A stretch of DNA of 64,000 bases from Desulfopila sp. IMCC35008 (lineage in GTDB: Bacteria; Desulfobacterota; Desulfobulbia; Desulfobulbales; Desulfocapsaceae). Each line of letters opens with the position of its first letter. Positions within the stretch are counted from its first letter, which is position 1. The translations under genes were made by a program, and so were the position numbers. Of this stretch, positions 9,623-17,976 are shown one piece after another. The stretch spans positions 1,433,501 through 1,497,500 of the forward strand of contig NZ_CP050700.1 in assembly GCF_010646885.2 (NCBI RefSeq). The letters are read 5' to 3'. A model generated the notes under the pieces. It worked only from the letters and a program-made list of their open reading frames with translations, made no database searches and had not been told where the DNA came from.

Positions 9623-10216
9623 TTATTTCCCTTCAGGGTTTACCATGCCGCGCCACACCATTTCGAACATGTGATTTGCTTGTCCCGCAAGACTCTCCTG
9701 CTTGCCTCGTAATATCCACATAAAGAAGCTTCGCTGGACAAACCCCATAAGGAAATCAAGTAAAGTGCCTGCCCGTACATCGTTGTTGAGGACGCCTTCC
9801 TCTTGTCCTTCTCGAAGTACGGTTATTAGCAAGTCCATCATCCTCTTCTGTTCAAACGTCTCGTCCGCCATCCAGGTTTTCATGGGCAGGGTCATGAATA
9901 CGATCCTGCCGAGACCCTCGTGGCGTTCGTAATAATCGAGCTGCAGCCAGAATACCTTGCGCAGCTTTTCTTTTAAGTCTTCTATGCCTTGAAGGTGATC
10001 GACGATTCTGTCGGTCAGTTTTCCCATCCAGATGTCCACAAAAGCAAAGACCAGGCGTTCCTTGGACTCGTAATGCTTGTAGATGGTGGTAAAGCTGACA
10101 CCGGCCTTGTCGGCGATGTCACGGATACTCGCCTTGTGAAAATCGGAATGTGAGAAGACTTCAAGTACCGCTTTTTCTAACCGTGCATGTATTTCGGGGT
10201 TCAGATCGTCTGCCAT
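9623..10216 (-). CDS. TetR-family regulator of the propionate cluster
   Basis: A 197-residue TetR/AcrR protein. The N-terminal helix-turn-helix is clear (SIRDIADKAGVSFTTIYKHYESKERLV, about residues 25-51, split here by description only); the C-terminal ligand domain is unassigned. Its position inside the mmd-mce-mutase gene string suggests it controls that string, possibly sensing an acyl-CoA. This is inference from context. The ATG is preceded by AAGGAAG. A weak inverted repeat lies just upstream (10235-10253). Confidence 0.87.
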   Translation of the reverse strand: MADDLNPEIHARLEKAVLEVFSHSDFHKASIRDIADKAGVSFTTIYKHYESKERLVFAFVDIWMGKLTDRIVDHLQGIEDLKEKLRKVFWLQLDYYERHEGLGRIVFMTLPMKTWMADETFEQKRMMDLLITVLREGQEEGVLNNDVRAGTLLDFLMGFVQRSFFMWILRGKQESLAGQANHMFEMVWRGMVNPEGK

Positions 10217-10234
10217 TTTGGTACTTCCTTTTCT

Positions 10235-10253
10235 GTAATACGAGTATAATTAC
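10235..10253. promoter_or_regulatory. Weak inverted repeat, possible TetR operator
   Basis: GTAAT and ATTAC arms separated by nine bases, located 19 bases upstream of the TetR start. The arms are short, so this is only a candidate autoregulatory site. Confidence 0.25.
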
Positions 10254-10282
10254 GGCTGCTTTCTCATCGTGAGTTATAAGGA

Positions 10283-11446
10283 TTATCCACCGAACATCGA
10301 CAGCAGTACTCCGGCGGACACTGCCGAGCCGATGACGCCAGCGACATTCGGACCCATGGCGTGCATAAGCAGGAAATTGGACGGCTCTTCCTGCTGGCCG
10401 ACAACCTGCGAGACTCGTGCCGCCATGGGAACGGCTGAAACGCCAGCCGAACCGATGAGTGGATTAATCTCAACATCCAAGACCTTATTCATCAGCTTGG
10501 CAATCAGTACACCGGAAGCTGTACCTATGCCGAAAGCCACTATACCAAGTGCCAGGATCGCAAGTGTCTCGACCTGAAGAAATTGCTCAGCTGTGGCCGT
10601 TGCCCCTACAGTCACCCCTAGGAAAATGGTGATAATGTTTATAAGCGCATTTTTGGAAGTGTCTTCAAGCCGGGCGACAACGCCACACTCACGGAACAGG
10701 TTGCCGAGCATCAGCATACCTATAAGGGTGGCTGCCGGCGGAACAATGAGTGAGACGATGATAGTGACGATGATCGGGAAAAGAATTTTTTCCCGCTTGG
10801 AGACGTCGCGCAGCTGTTTCATCTTGATGGTCCGCTCTTTTTTTGTCGTCAGCCAGCGCATGATCGGCGGCTGGATGATGGGGACCAGTGCCATATAGGA
10901 GTAAGCCGCAATGGCGATTGCTCCAAGACGATGAGGTGCCAGTTTAGATGAGAGGAAGATAGCTGTTGGACCGTCAGCACCACCTATGATACCGATAGAA
11001 GCAGCTTCCTGGGCGGTGAACATGCCGGAAGCGATGGCACCGATAAAAGTGACAAAGATACCGAACTGTGCCGCTGCTCCAAGAAGCAGTGACTTCGGGT
11101 TGGCGATAAGCGGACCGAAATCGGTCATGGCACCAACACCTAAAAAGATCAGGGGTGGGAAAATGCCAAGATGATCACCCTGAAACAGATAATAAAGAAG
11201 GCCGCCCGGCTCAGTCGTGTGAATACCGTGTTCGGTTATCTCCATAACCGGGGGGGCCATGAGTCCGGCAAAGGGCAGATTTGTCAACAGCACGCCAAAA
11301 GCGATGGGAACCAGTAACAGTGGTTCAAAACCCTTGACTATGGCCAGGTACAAGAGAACGAAGGAGACGAGCAGCATGGTGATAGCACCAAACGTCAACC
11401 CGTAGAACCCTGTATTCTGGAGAAAGGTGAATATAGCATTGAGCAT
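10283..11446 (-). CDS. mmdB: Sodium-pumping decarboxylase beta subunit
   Basis: Integral membrane subunit of the biotin-dependent Na+-translocating decarboxylase family (OadB/MmdB/GcdB). It decarboxylates carboxybiotin and exports Na+. At 387 residues with roughly nine or more hydrophobic segments it fits the family. Landmarks are [32 protein letters not shown] (the GGADGP box contains the key membrane aspartate), and near the C-terminus [13 protein letters not shown] and [15 protein letters not shown]. Co-location with MmdA-, C- and D-type genes and the mutase makes methylmalonyl-CoA the most likely substrate. Confidence 0.94.
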   Translation of the reverse strand: MLNAIFTFLQNTGFYGLTFGAITMLLVSFVLLYLAIVKGFEPLLLVPIAFGVLLTNLPFAGLMAPPVMEITEHGIHTTEPGGLLYYLFQGDHLGIFPPLIFLGVGAMTDFGPLIANPKSLLLGAAAQFGIFVTFIGAIASGMFTAQEAASIGIIGGADGPTAIFLSSKLAPHRLGAIAIAAYSYMALVPIIQPPIMRWLTTKKERTIKMKQLRDVSKREKILFPIIVTIIVSLIVPPAATLIGMLMLGNLFRECGVVARLEDTSKNALINIITIFLGVTVGATATAEQFLQVETLAILALGIVAFGIGTASGVLIAKLMNKVLDVEINPLIGSAGVSAVPMAARVSQVVGQQEEPSNFLLMHAMGPNVAGVIGSAVSAGVLLSMFGG

Positions 11447-11463
11447 GGTGTCTCTCCTGTCGG

Positions 11464-11862
11464 TTAGCCGATCACCATTAGTGTCATACCGGCATTTACA
11501 GAGGCTCCCTTTTCAACTTCTATTGAGCTTACGATTCCGTCTATGGGAGACTTGATCTCGTTCTCCATCTTCATGGCTTCAAGGATGAGAACAGTGTCGC
11601 CGCGTTTAACGGTGTCGCCGACGCCGACTTTCACGTCGTTGATGGTTCCCGGCATTGCTGCGGCTATGGTTCCTTCACCGGCTGCAGGGGTTGGTGCGCT
11701 TGGCTTCGGGGCTGCGGCTCTAGGTGCAGACGGAGTCGGTTTTGCAGAAGGTGCTGCGGCCGGTTTAGCCACCGGTGCCGGGGCGCTGCCTGCATCTTCG
11801 GTGATCTCCTCAATACCGACCTCGTACTCATTTCCGCCCACTACCACTCTAAACATTCTCAT
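11464..11862 (-). CDS. mmdC: Biotin carboxyl carrier subunit of the decarboxylase
   Basis: A 132-residue biotinyl protein carrying CO2 between MmdA and MmdB. A short N-terminal beta segment is followed by an Ala/Pro-rich flexible linker (about residues 25-62) and a biotinyl domain with EAMKMEN; the biotinylated lysine is residue 98. An AGGGGAGGAA ribosome site precedes the ATG. It lies 18 bases before mmdB. Confidence 0.95.
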   Translation of the reverse strand: MRMFRVVVGGNEYEVGIEEITEDAGSAPAPVAKPAAAPSAKPTPSAPRAAAPKPSAPTPAAGEGTIAAAMPGTINDVKVGVGDTVKRGDTVLILEAMKMENEIKSPIDGIVSSIEVEKGASVNAGMTLMVIG

Positions 11863-11883
11863 ATGCTGTTCCTCCCCTATGAC

Positions 11884-12288
11884 CTAGGAATTATTGTTCA
11901 TTTGTTCTGCTAACCCAACTCTATTCCAGGTGGGTGAATGGTCTTCCAGTTTCCTGATGTTGCGTATCACAATCTTAGAAGTGGTAGTTTGCAACTGTGT
12001 GGCCAGTGCCACTGTTATGGCTGCAATTAGCTCTTCTTCCTGCTGTTTTTGATCGGGTTCCTGCGCTGGCGCCGGTGCCGGAGCGGGTGATGGTTGCAGT
12101 GCCGCGGTATGGGTAGGTGCCAGTTTTTCGAACAGGCTGGTGACGATCTGCAGGATCACCAGGGCCAGAAAGGTAATGCCCATACCCAGGATGGTTGTTA
12201 TCAGTCCCGCCAGCAGACGCTGGGTGAGTGAGAGGGTTCCGATAACTTCCGGGTCTGAGAATTTTGCAAGCAGTTCAACTGTATCCAT
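11884..12288 (-). CDS. mmdD: Decarboxylase delta/gamma-type membrane subunit
   Basis: A 134-residue OAD_gamma-family protein. One N-terminal membrane helix (about residues 23-50, LAGLITTILGMGITFLAL) is followed by an Ala/Pro-rich linker and a short C-terminal segment that in this family docks on the carboxyltransferase subunit. It is a structural subunit assembling the complex. AAGGAG precedes the ATG; it starts 16 bases after mmdA. Confidence 0.9.
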   Translation of the reverse strand: MDTVELLAKFSDPEVIGTLSLTQRLLAGLITTILGMGITFLALVILQIVTSLFEKLAPTHTAALQPSPAPAPAPAQEPDQKQQEEELIAAITVALATQLQTTTSKIVIRNIRKLEDHSPTWNRVGLAEQMNNNS

Positions 12289-12303
12289 AGTGGCTCTCCT
12301 TGC

Positions 12304-13851
12304 TTACAGGGGCATGTTGCCATGTTTTTTGGGAGGACGTTTTTCCCGTTTTCCTTCCAGCATATTAAATGCATCAATGATGCGCTGGCGTGAAGCGGCT
12401 GGTTCGATAACGTCGTCAACAAACCCTCTCTCAGCGGCCTTGTAAGGTGTTGCGAATTCGGCCCGATAGTCGTTGAGCAGTTGCTGATGGGTCTTTTCCT
12501 TATCTTCGGCCTCTTTGATCTCGTTTCTGAAGATAATGTTGACAGCTCCATCGGGTCCCATAACCGCAATTTCGGCTGATGGCCAGGCAAAAACCATGTC
12601 TGCACCAAGCGATTTGGAGCACATGGCAACGTATGCACCGCCGTAGGCTTTTCTGGTGATGAGTGTTACCTTCGGCACCGTTGCCTCACTGTACGCGTAG
12701 AGGATCTTGGCGCCGTGGCGGATGATGCCGCCATGTTCCTGGTCGGTGCCCGGGAGAAAGCCCGGTACATCAACAACCGTGAGCAGGGGGACATTATAGG
12801 CGTTACAGGTTCGAATGAACCTGGCTGCCTTGTCTCCGGCGTTCATATCGAGGCAACCGGCCATCATCGCAGGCTGGTTGGCGATGATACCGACAGATTT
12901 GCCGTTGATGCGGGCATATCCTGTAACGATATTTTTGGCAAAGTAAGGTTGGTATTCAAAGAATTCGTTGTCATCCACAATTGGTCGGATCACATCCATG
13001 ATGTCGTAGGGCTTATTTGGATTATCCGGAATAACCGTTTCCAACTCAGGGATCTGCCTGTTCAAATCGTCACTGAGCTCAAAAACAGGTGCCTTCTCCA
13101 TATTGTTGGAAGGCAGGTAGCTGAGCAGTTTGCGAATTGAGTCTATACAGTCCTGATCCGTATTAGAGATATAGTGGACGTTGCCGCTGATGGAGTTGTG
13201 GGTCATGGCACCGCCAAGCTCCTCAGCACTGACGATTTCTCCGGTCACGGTCTTAATTACCTGGGGGCCGGTGATGAACATTTGGGCCGTTTTATCGACC
13301 ATGAAGATGAAATCGGTGAGGGCCGGTGAATAAACCGCACCACCGGCGCATGGACCCATGATTGCGGAAATTTGCGGTATAACACCGGAGTAGATGGCGT
13401 TTCTGAAAAAGAGATCGCCATAGCCGGAGAGGGCATCCACCGCTTCCTGAATACGTGCGCCGCCCGAGTCGTTGAGGCCGACGATGGGGGCACCAACTTT
13501 TATGGCAGCATCCATCGCTTTTACAACCTTGGTGGCATGCATTTCGCCAAGCGCGCCACCTGTTACGGTGAAGTCTTGGGAAAAGGCGTAGACGAGGCGC
13601 CCGTCGACCATGCCGTAGCCGGTCACGACCGATTCACCTTCAAACTCCATTTTGTCCATACCGAAGTTGGTGCACCTGTTCCGGACGAATGCGTCGAGTT
13701 CTATAAAGGTTCCGTCATCAAAGAGGTATTCCAGACGTTCACGGGCTGTCATCTTGCCCTTGGCGTGTTGTTTTTCAATCCTCTTTGCGCCGCCGCCGAG
13801 GGCAAGAGCCTTTTTCTTCTCCCTCAGTAATTCGATTTTCTCAGAAGGCAT
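12304..13851 (-). CDS. mmdA: Methylmalonyl-CoA decarboxylase carboxyltransferase subunit
   Basis: Carboxyltransferase of the acyl-CoA carboxylase beta family (515 residues) moving carboxyl between methylmalonyl-CoA and biotin. Seen are ALGGGAKRIEKQHAKGKMTARERL at the start (two adjoining family blocks), the oxyanion-hole regions GGARIQE and GPCAGGAVYSP, and later DVPGFLPGTDQEHGGIIRHGAK and KAYGGAYVAM. By sequence alone it could equally be the beta chain of propionyl-CoA carboxylase. The adjacent B, C and D subunits and lack of a biotin carboxylase gene favour the Na+-pumping decarboxylase. AGGGAG precedes the ATG by eight bases. First gene of the leftward operon. Confidence 0.94.
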   Translation of the reverse strand: MPSEKIELLREKKKALALGGGAKRIEKQHAKGKMTARERLEYLFDDGTFIELDAFVRNRCTNFGMDKMEFEGESVVTGYGMVDGRLVYAFSQDFTVTGGALGEMHATKVVKAMDAAIKVGAPIVGLNDSGGARIQEAVDALSGYGDLFFRNAIYSGVIPQISAIMGPCAGGAVYSPALTDFIFMVDKTAQMFITGPQVIKTVTGEIVSAEELGGAMTHNSISGNVHYISNTDQDCIDSIRKLLSYLPSNNMEKAPVFELSDDLNRQIPELETVIPDNPNKPYDIMDVIRPIVDDNEFFEYQPYFAKNIVTGYARINGKSVGIIANQPAMMAGCLDMNAGDKAARFIRTCNAYNVPLLTVVDVPGFLPGTDQEHGGIIRHGAKILYAYSEATVPKVTLITRKAYGGAYVAMCSKSLGADMVFAWPSAEIAVMGPDGAVNIIFRNEIKEAEDKEKTHQQLLNDYRAEFATPYKAAERGFVDDVIEPAASRQRIIDAFNMLEGKREKRPPKKHGNMPL

Positions 13852-14668
13852 GTTTAAAACTCCCTATTGGTTGAGCACTGTTTGCCCTGTTCCATCAAGG
13901 GGGGTGATGGTGCAGGCATGAAGTGGTGACCGGTCCCTTCGTTCATAGGGGTCCTTTACCGGGAAATGGTGCATGTTTGTATGCTTGGTGATGACCGCTG
14001 AAGGGGTGAGAGCCTTCATTTGCGGACAGTACGTTTGTTTTGCTACTATGGCTTGCCGGCAAAAATCCTTCTGTAATGTTAGGGCCAAAGAGGTGAAGAC
14101 CGGCATGAATATGACTGTGGTAAGGGGTGATGAGGTGTTTAACGGTGTTACAGGCATTCCATCAAACATATTTATATCGAGTTGGTTTGATAATAATAGT
14201 GATGGCAATTTAGGCATATAAAAACACCTCTTATGTTTCTGGTCTGAGCTGAGTCCGGCTTGTTGGTCGTTTGTGTTTTATTTCGTTTATCTTTGTAAGT
14301 TATTGAAAGAAAATAGTAAAAATATAACTTCTATAAAGTGTGACTAAGTGTATAAGAACAATGTTACTCTTTGCGTATCTGGATGTAAATCTTTTTTTTC
14401 TTGTTAATGAAAAAAATTTATATCAGAAGTTGGGAGAAGGTGTTACTCTTGAGGAAGGTTGAAGCAGGATCTTATCGTATGGGTATTGAAAAGTGGTGTA
14501 TATTCCGATGTAGCTGTTTTTTACTGCCTGTCGATCTGTGGGTGGAGTGTAGCAAAGAAACTGAGTGGAAAGTAGTGATGGGGAGGTAGGTAACGGCTTT
14601 ATTCTCATAGGGGGTTCCTGAATCGAATTCTTGTTCATGGTCGCCTTAAGCCAACAGGAACAGTATTG
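13852..14668. other. Divergent control region between mmdA and acuC
   Basis: About 820 bases between two genes transcribed away from each other, so promoters for both should lie here. The section 14230-14400 is strongly AT-rich. Open frames at 13864-14217 (minus) and 13973-14221 (plus) overlap each other, lack ribosome sites and resemble nothing I know. I see no convincing operator. Confidence 0.5.
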
Positions 14669-15628
14669 ATGAAAAAAACTGGTTTTGTATATGATGACAA
14701 GTATCTGGAGCATGTGACCGGAGACTGGCATCCCGAAAGTGCAGAAAGATTGCGGGCTATTATCAAGGGACTGACCGAGTCCGGCCTGCTGGAAAAACTT
14801 ATTTCCATTGAAGCCACACCGGCTAATCAGCGCTGGATTGAGGCGGTTCACCATATTCGTTATATCATGCGTTTCAGGGAAGCGTGTGAATTGGGCATGC
14901 CCGATTTTGACCACAACGAGAATGCCATCTGTCGTGCATCGTATGATGCAGCCCTGTATGCTGCCGGCGGGGTGATTAATGCCATTGATAAGGTCATGGA
15001 AGGTGAGGTGGATACCGCATTTTGCGCGGTACGTCCCCCGGGACATCATGCCGAAGTCGATAAAGCGATGGGGTTCTGTTACTTCAATAACGTAGCAGTG
15101 GGAGCGAGATACCTGCAGCGGCAGTGGAATCTCGAACGAGTGGCGATTCTCGATTTTGATGTTCATCACGGTAACGGCACCGAACATATCTTTGAGGCAG
15201 ATCCCACTGTTTTCTATTATTCCATCCATGAGCACCCTTCCTTTGCCTATCCCGGTACTGGCCGTGATTTCGATAAAGGGGTCGGCGAAGGGGTCGGTTA
15301 CACCCTGAACTCCCCGATTCTTCCAGGCAGAAGTGATATGGACTACCGTCGGCCACTCACCGAGGATCTCGTTCCTGCGCTCAAGAAATTCAAACCGCAG
15401 TTTATCCTTCTTTCTGCCGGCTTCGATGCCCATGTGGATGATTTGATGTCCGGAGTGAACCTGACGACCAACGGTTATGACTTTATCTCGGAGGCGGTTA
15501 TGAATATCGCTAACGCCATGACCGACGGAAAAATTGTATCGGTCCTTGAGGGCGGGTATAATCTCGAGATACTTCCGTTGCTGGTCGAAAACCATATAAA
15601 GCATTTGGCCGGTCTTCGTGGTGTTTAA
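14669..15628 (+). CDS. acuC: AcuC-like histone deacetylase-family hydrolase
   Basis: A zinc-dependent deacetylase of the class I/II histone deacetylase fold. Seen are RPPGHHAEVDKAMGFCYFNN (catalytic His pair), DFDVHHGNG (zinc Asp and His), STHE-like YSIHEHP, and LSAGFDAH (second zinc Asp). The 319-residue length is normal for bacterial AcuC. In Bacillus, AcuC deacetylates acetyl-CoA synthetase and sits with AcuB; here an AcuB-like gene follows after 35 bases, supporting that role. I prefer the ATG at 14669 over the adjoining TTG; AGGAACAG lies upstream. Confidence 0.85.
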   Translation: MKKTGFVYDDKYLEHVTGDWHPESAERLRAIIKGLTESGLLEKLISIEATPANQRWIEAVHHIRYIMRFREACELGMPDFDHNENAICRASYDAALYAAGGVINAIDKVMEGEVDTAFCAVRPPGHHAEVDKAMGFCYFNNVAVGARYLQRQWNLERVAILDFDVHHGNGTEHIFEADPTVFYYSIHEHPSFAYPGTGRDFDKGVGEGVGYTLNSPILPGRSDMDYRRPLTEDLVPALKKFKPQFILLSAGFDAHVDDLMSGVNLTTNGYDFISEAVMNIANAMTDGKIVSVLEGGYNLEILPLLVENHIKHLAGLRGV

Positions 15629-15663
15629 CAGACCTTTATATAAACGGAGAATGGAGGATAGAT

Positions 15664-16341
15664 ATGTTCGTCGGTGAAAGAATGTCAACAGACCTTATTA
15701 CCGCACCACCTGAAATGAAGATCGCAGAGGCCCGGGAGATTATGGTTACCCACGATATCCGCCATTTACCCGTCATAGATGACGAGGGGAAGCTGATGGG
15801 GATTGTCTCCGACAGGGATATACGGGATGCAATGCCCTCTACGCTGCTGCAGAAACCCGATTACGAGATTACCCTGGGCAAGATCATGGATTTCCCGATC
15901 AGTGATATCATGACGACCGATCCCAGGGTGGCGTATGTCTATTATACCATCCAGGATACACTACTGATGATGCGGCAGAAAAAAGTGGGTGCGCTGCCGG
16001 TTGTTGACGAGGATAGATACCTCAAGGGCATCCTGTCGGTGCGGGACCTGCTCCGCGCCTTTGTCGAGGTCATGGGTATTGATGAACCTGGAGCATTACT
16101 CTGTATATTGGCAGACGATGAGCAGGGACAGATGAAAAAGATAATCGATATTATCACGGAAGAAAAGATTTCGCTTGGAAGCGTACTCGTTTCAAAGACA
16201 TTTGATCATAAAAAGAAGGCGATATTTCCTTATGTCCTGACCAATAACGTGATCAACATCAAGAAGCGGCTGGTGGCTGAAGGTTTCCAAATGCTTGATC
16301 CTATGCAGTGGTATTTTGATCAACTACCACATAAAAAATAA
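15664..16341 (+). CDS. acuB: AcuB-like CBS-pair protein with C-terminal ACT-like domain
   Basis: A 225-residue protein with two CBS motifs (about 1-55 and 75-135; HLPVIDDEGKLMGIVSDRDI and ALPVVDEDRYLKGILSVRDL). An ACT-like segment (about 145-220) opens with GALLCILADDEQ. This is the layout of AcuB. The tandem CBS fold usually binds adenosine nucleotides and gates a partner protein. AGAATGGAGGA is the ribosome site. The downstream hairpin at 16369-16404 probably ends the two-gene transcript. Confidence 0.82.
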   Translation: MFVGERMSTDLITAPPEMKIAEAREIMVTHDIRHLPVIDDEGKLMGIVSDRDIRDAMPSTLLQKPDYEITLGKIMDFPISDIMTTDPRVAYVYYTIQDTLLMMRQKKVGALPVVDEDRYLKGILSVRDLLRAFVEVMGIDEPGALLCILADDEQGQMKKIIDIITEEKISLGSVLVSKTFDHKKKAIFPYVLTNNVINIKKRLVAEGFQMLDPMQWYFDQLPHKK

Positions 16342-16368
16342 TAATTACGAAAGTATATAATGTTGCTG

Positions 16369-16404
16369 GCGAGGCTGGAGAATCAACTGATCCCCCGGCC
16401 TCGC
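16369..16404 (+). terminator. Hairpin after acuB
   Basis: GCGAGGC/GCCTCGC 7-bp perfect stem with a 22-base loop region able to extend by TGG/CCC pairing, followed by a weak pyrimidine tract (TCTATT). Placed 28 bases after the acuB stop. Confidence 0.5.
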
Positions 16405-16593
16405 TCTATTCGAAAGGGTTGTTTTCCCGGCACTTCTATCATAAAAAGCGTTTCTGTTTTGATTCTGTCAATATGGAAAGTCAGTTAAATTGTTACAGAT
16501 TCCTTGCATCCTTTTATATCCTGCCTTACTTTTGAGTGGTATTTTTCATGAGAAAGAGAATACAAATTCGATATTGTTAGCTCGGATTTTACA

Positions 16594-16654
16594 GCAGTTC
16601 AGGTGGGCCGAATGGACTGCAACCCAAGGGGCGTCGCTTCAGGGCACCTTGGGT
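16594..16654 (+). promoter_or_regulatory. Two adjacent hairpins in the fba upstream region
   Basis: Two stems separated by one base. The first is GCAGTTC/GGACTGC (16594-16600 with 16614-16620, one G-U). The second is ACCCAAGG/CCTTGGGT (16622-16629 with 16647-16654, perfect). They lie 135 bases before the aldolase ATG in a 448-base gap. They match no riboswitch class that I recognise; a structured leader or a remnant terminator are both possible. Confidence 0.35.
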
Positions 16655-16789
16655 GAACAGCGTGTGTGATTTGGCAACAGACACTGGAATAGCAGATGCC
16701 AGGCAATGAGTGGATTACATCCCAATCGACATACTGTTTATGAGAAATTTGGGTTAGCCGTGATATAACCATCACCAGCGGAGAATATA

Positions 16790-17770
16790 ATGACCAGGAA
16801 AGTACACTATTCCGATCTTGGATTGCAGAATACCAGGGCCATGTTTGAAAAAGCCATGGCTGAAAAATATGCAGTCCCTGCCTATAATTTCAACAATCTT
16901 GAACAACTGCAGGCTATTGTCGGCGGTTGTGTAGAAACAAGATCACCTCTTATTCTTCAGGTCTCGGGCAGTGCCAGGAAATATATCGGCACCTCTTTCC
17001 TGCCTCACATGGCCGCCGGGGCGAGGGCGATGGCGGATGATCTTGGTTCCGTCATTCCAATAGCTCTCCACCTGGACCATGGAAATTCGCTTGAGCTGGC
17101 AAAAGAATGCATCAATTCAGGTTTTTCATCTGTGATGATTGATGCGTCCCACCACAGTTTTGAAGAGAACGCAGAACTCTCCAAACAGGTAGTGGAATAT
17201 GCACACGATCATGATGTAACTGTCGAAGCTGAACTTGGTGTACTGGCGGGTATTGAAGATGAGGTCGTCGCCGAGAAAAGCACCTATACCCAACCTGAAG
17301 AAGTAGAGCGGTTTTTGGAGCTTACCGGGGTGGACAGCCTTGCCATTTCCATCGGTACCTCGCATGGTGCATATAAGTTTAAGCTGAAACCTGGTGAGGA
17401 GCCACCTCCTCTTCGTTTTGATATATTGGAAGAGGTTGAAAAACGGGTCCCTGGATTGCCGATCGTGCTTCATGGTGCAAGTTCAGTATTAGCAGAGCAT
17501 GTCGCCATGATAAACAAATATGGTGGTAATATGGATAATACTGCCGGGATTCCCGAGGAGCAGCTTCGACGGGCGGCTGCCTCGGCAGTCTGCAAAGTGA
17601 ATATTGACAGCGACGGAAGGCTGGCAATGACGGCGACCATCCGCAAGGTATTTTCAGAGAATCCCGCAGAGTTTGATCCTCGTAAATATTTAGGGCCGGC
17701 AAGAGAGGAACTCATAAATATGATTGTCCATAAAAATAATGAGGTACTGGGCAGCGGTGGGCGGTATTAA
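16790..17770 (+). CDS. fba: Fructose-bisphosphate aldolase, class II
   Basis: Zinc-dependent aldolase cleaving or forming fructose 1,6-bisphosphate. Seen are YAVPAYNFNN near the start, HLDHG (zinc and catalytic residues, about 85), VEAELGVLAGIED (about 145), IGTSHGAYK and VLHGAS (zinc ligand, about 225), and CKVNIDSDGRLAM near the end. The 326-residue length is normal. AGCGGAGAATATA precedes the ATG. A phosphofructokinase gene follows on the same strand after 206 bases, so the two adjacent glycolytic steps are grouped. Confidence 0.95.
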   Translation: MTRKVHYSDLGLQNTRAMFEKAMAEKYAVPAYNFNNLEQLQAIVGGCVETRSPLILQVSGSARKYIGTSFLPHMAAGARAMADDLGSVIPIALHLDHGNSLELAKECINSGFSSVMIDASHHSFEENAELSKQVVEYAHDHDVTVEAELGVLAGIEDEVVAEKSTYTQPEEVERFLELTGVDSLAISIGTSHGAYKFKLKPGEEPPPLRFDILEEVEKRVPGLPIVLHGASSVLAEHVAMINKYGGNMDNTAGIPEEQLRRAAASAVCKVNIDSDGRLAMTATIRKVFSENPAEFDPRKYLGPAREELINMIVHKNNEVLGSGGRY

Positions 17771-17976
17771 TATCTGTGAGGATGAATATTCCTGAGGTCG
17801 AGTTTCCGCGCCTGTTGATTACTCTCCTGTCAGATCCGGCTGATGGTTTCACTGCAAGCGGCCGGAGAACCGCAAAGTTTGCAGTCTTTCCATGAAGAAG
17901 GAGAGGGGGCAGAGGGGGCTGGGAGTTGCAGGAATGTCCGAAAAAAGATACTTGAGAAGGTGAGGAAGTCAGACCA

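Noticed and set aside
12304..13851. Propionyl-CoA carboxylase beta chain
   Set aside because: Sequence alone allows it, but membrane beta, biotin carrier and gamma/delta subunits adjoin and no biotin carboxylase is in view, so the decarboxylase reading is preferred.
13864..14221. Two overlapping hypothetical frames between mmdA and acuC
   Set aside because: They lie on opposite strands over the same bases, have no ribosome site and no family resemblance; the region must hold divergent promoters.
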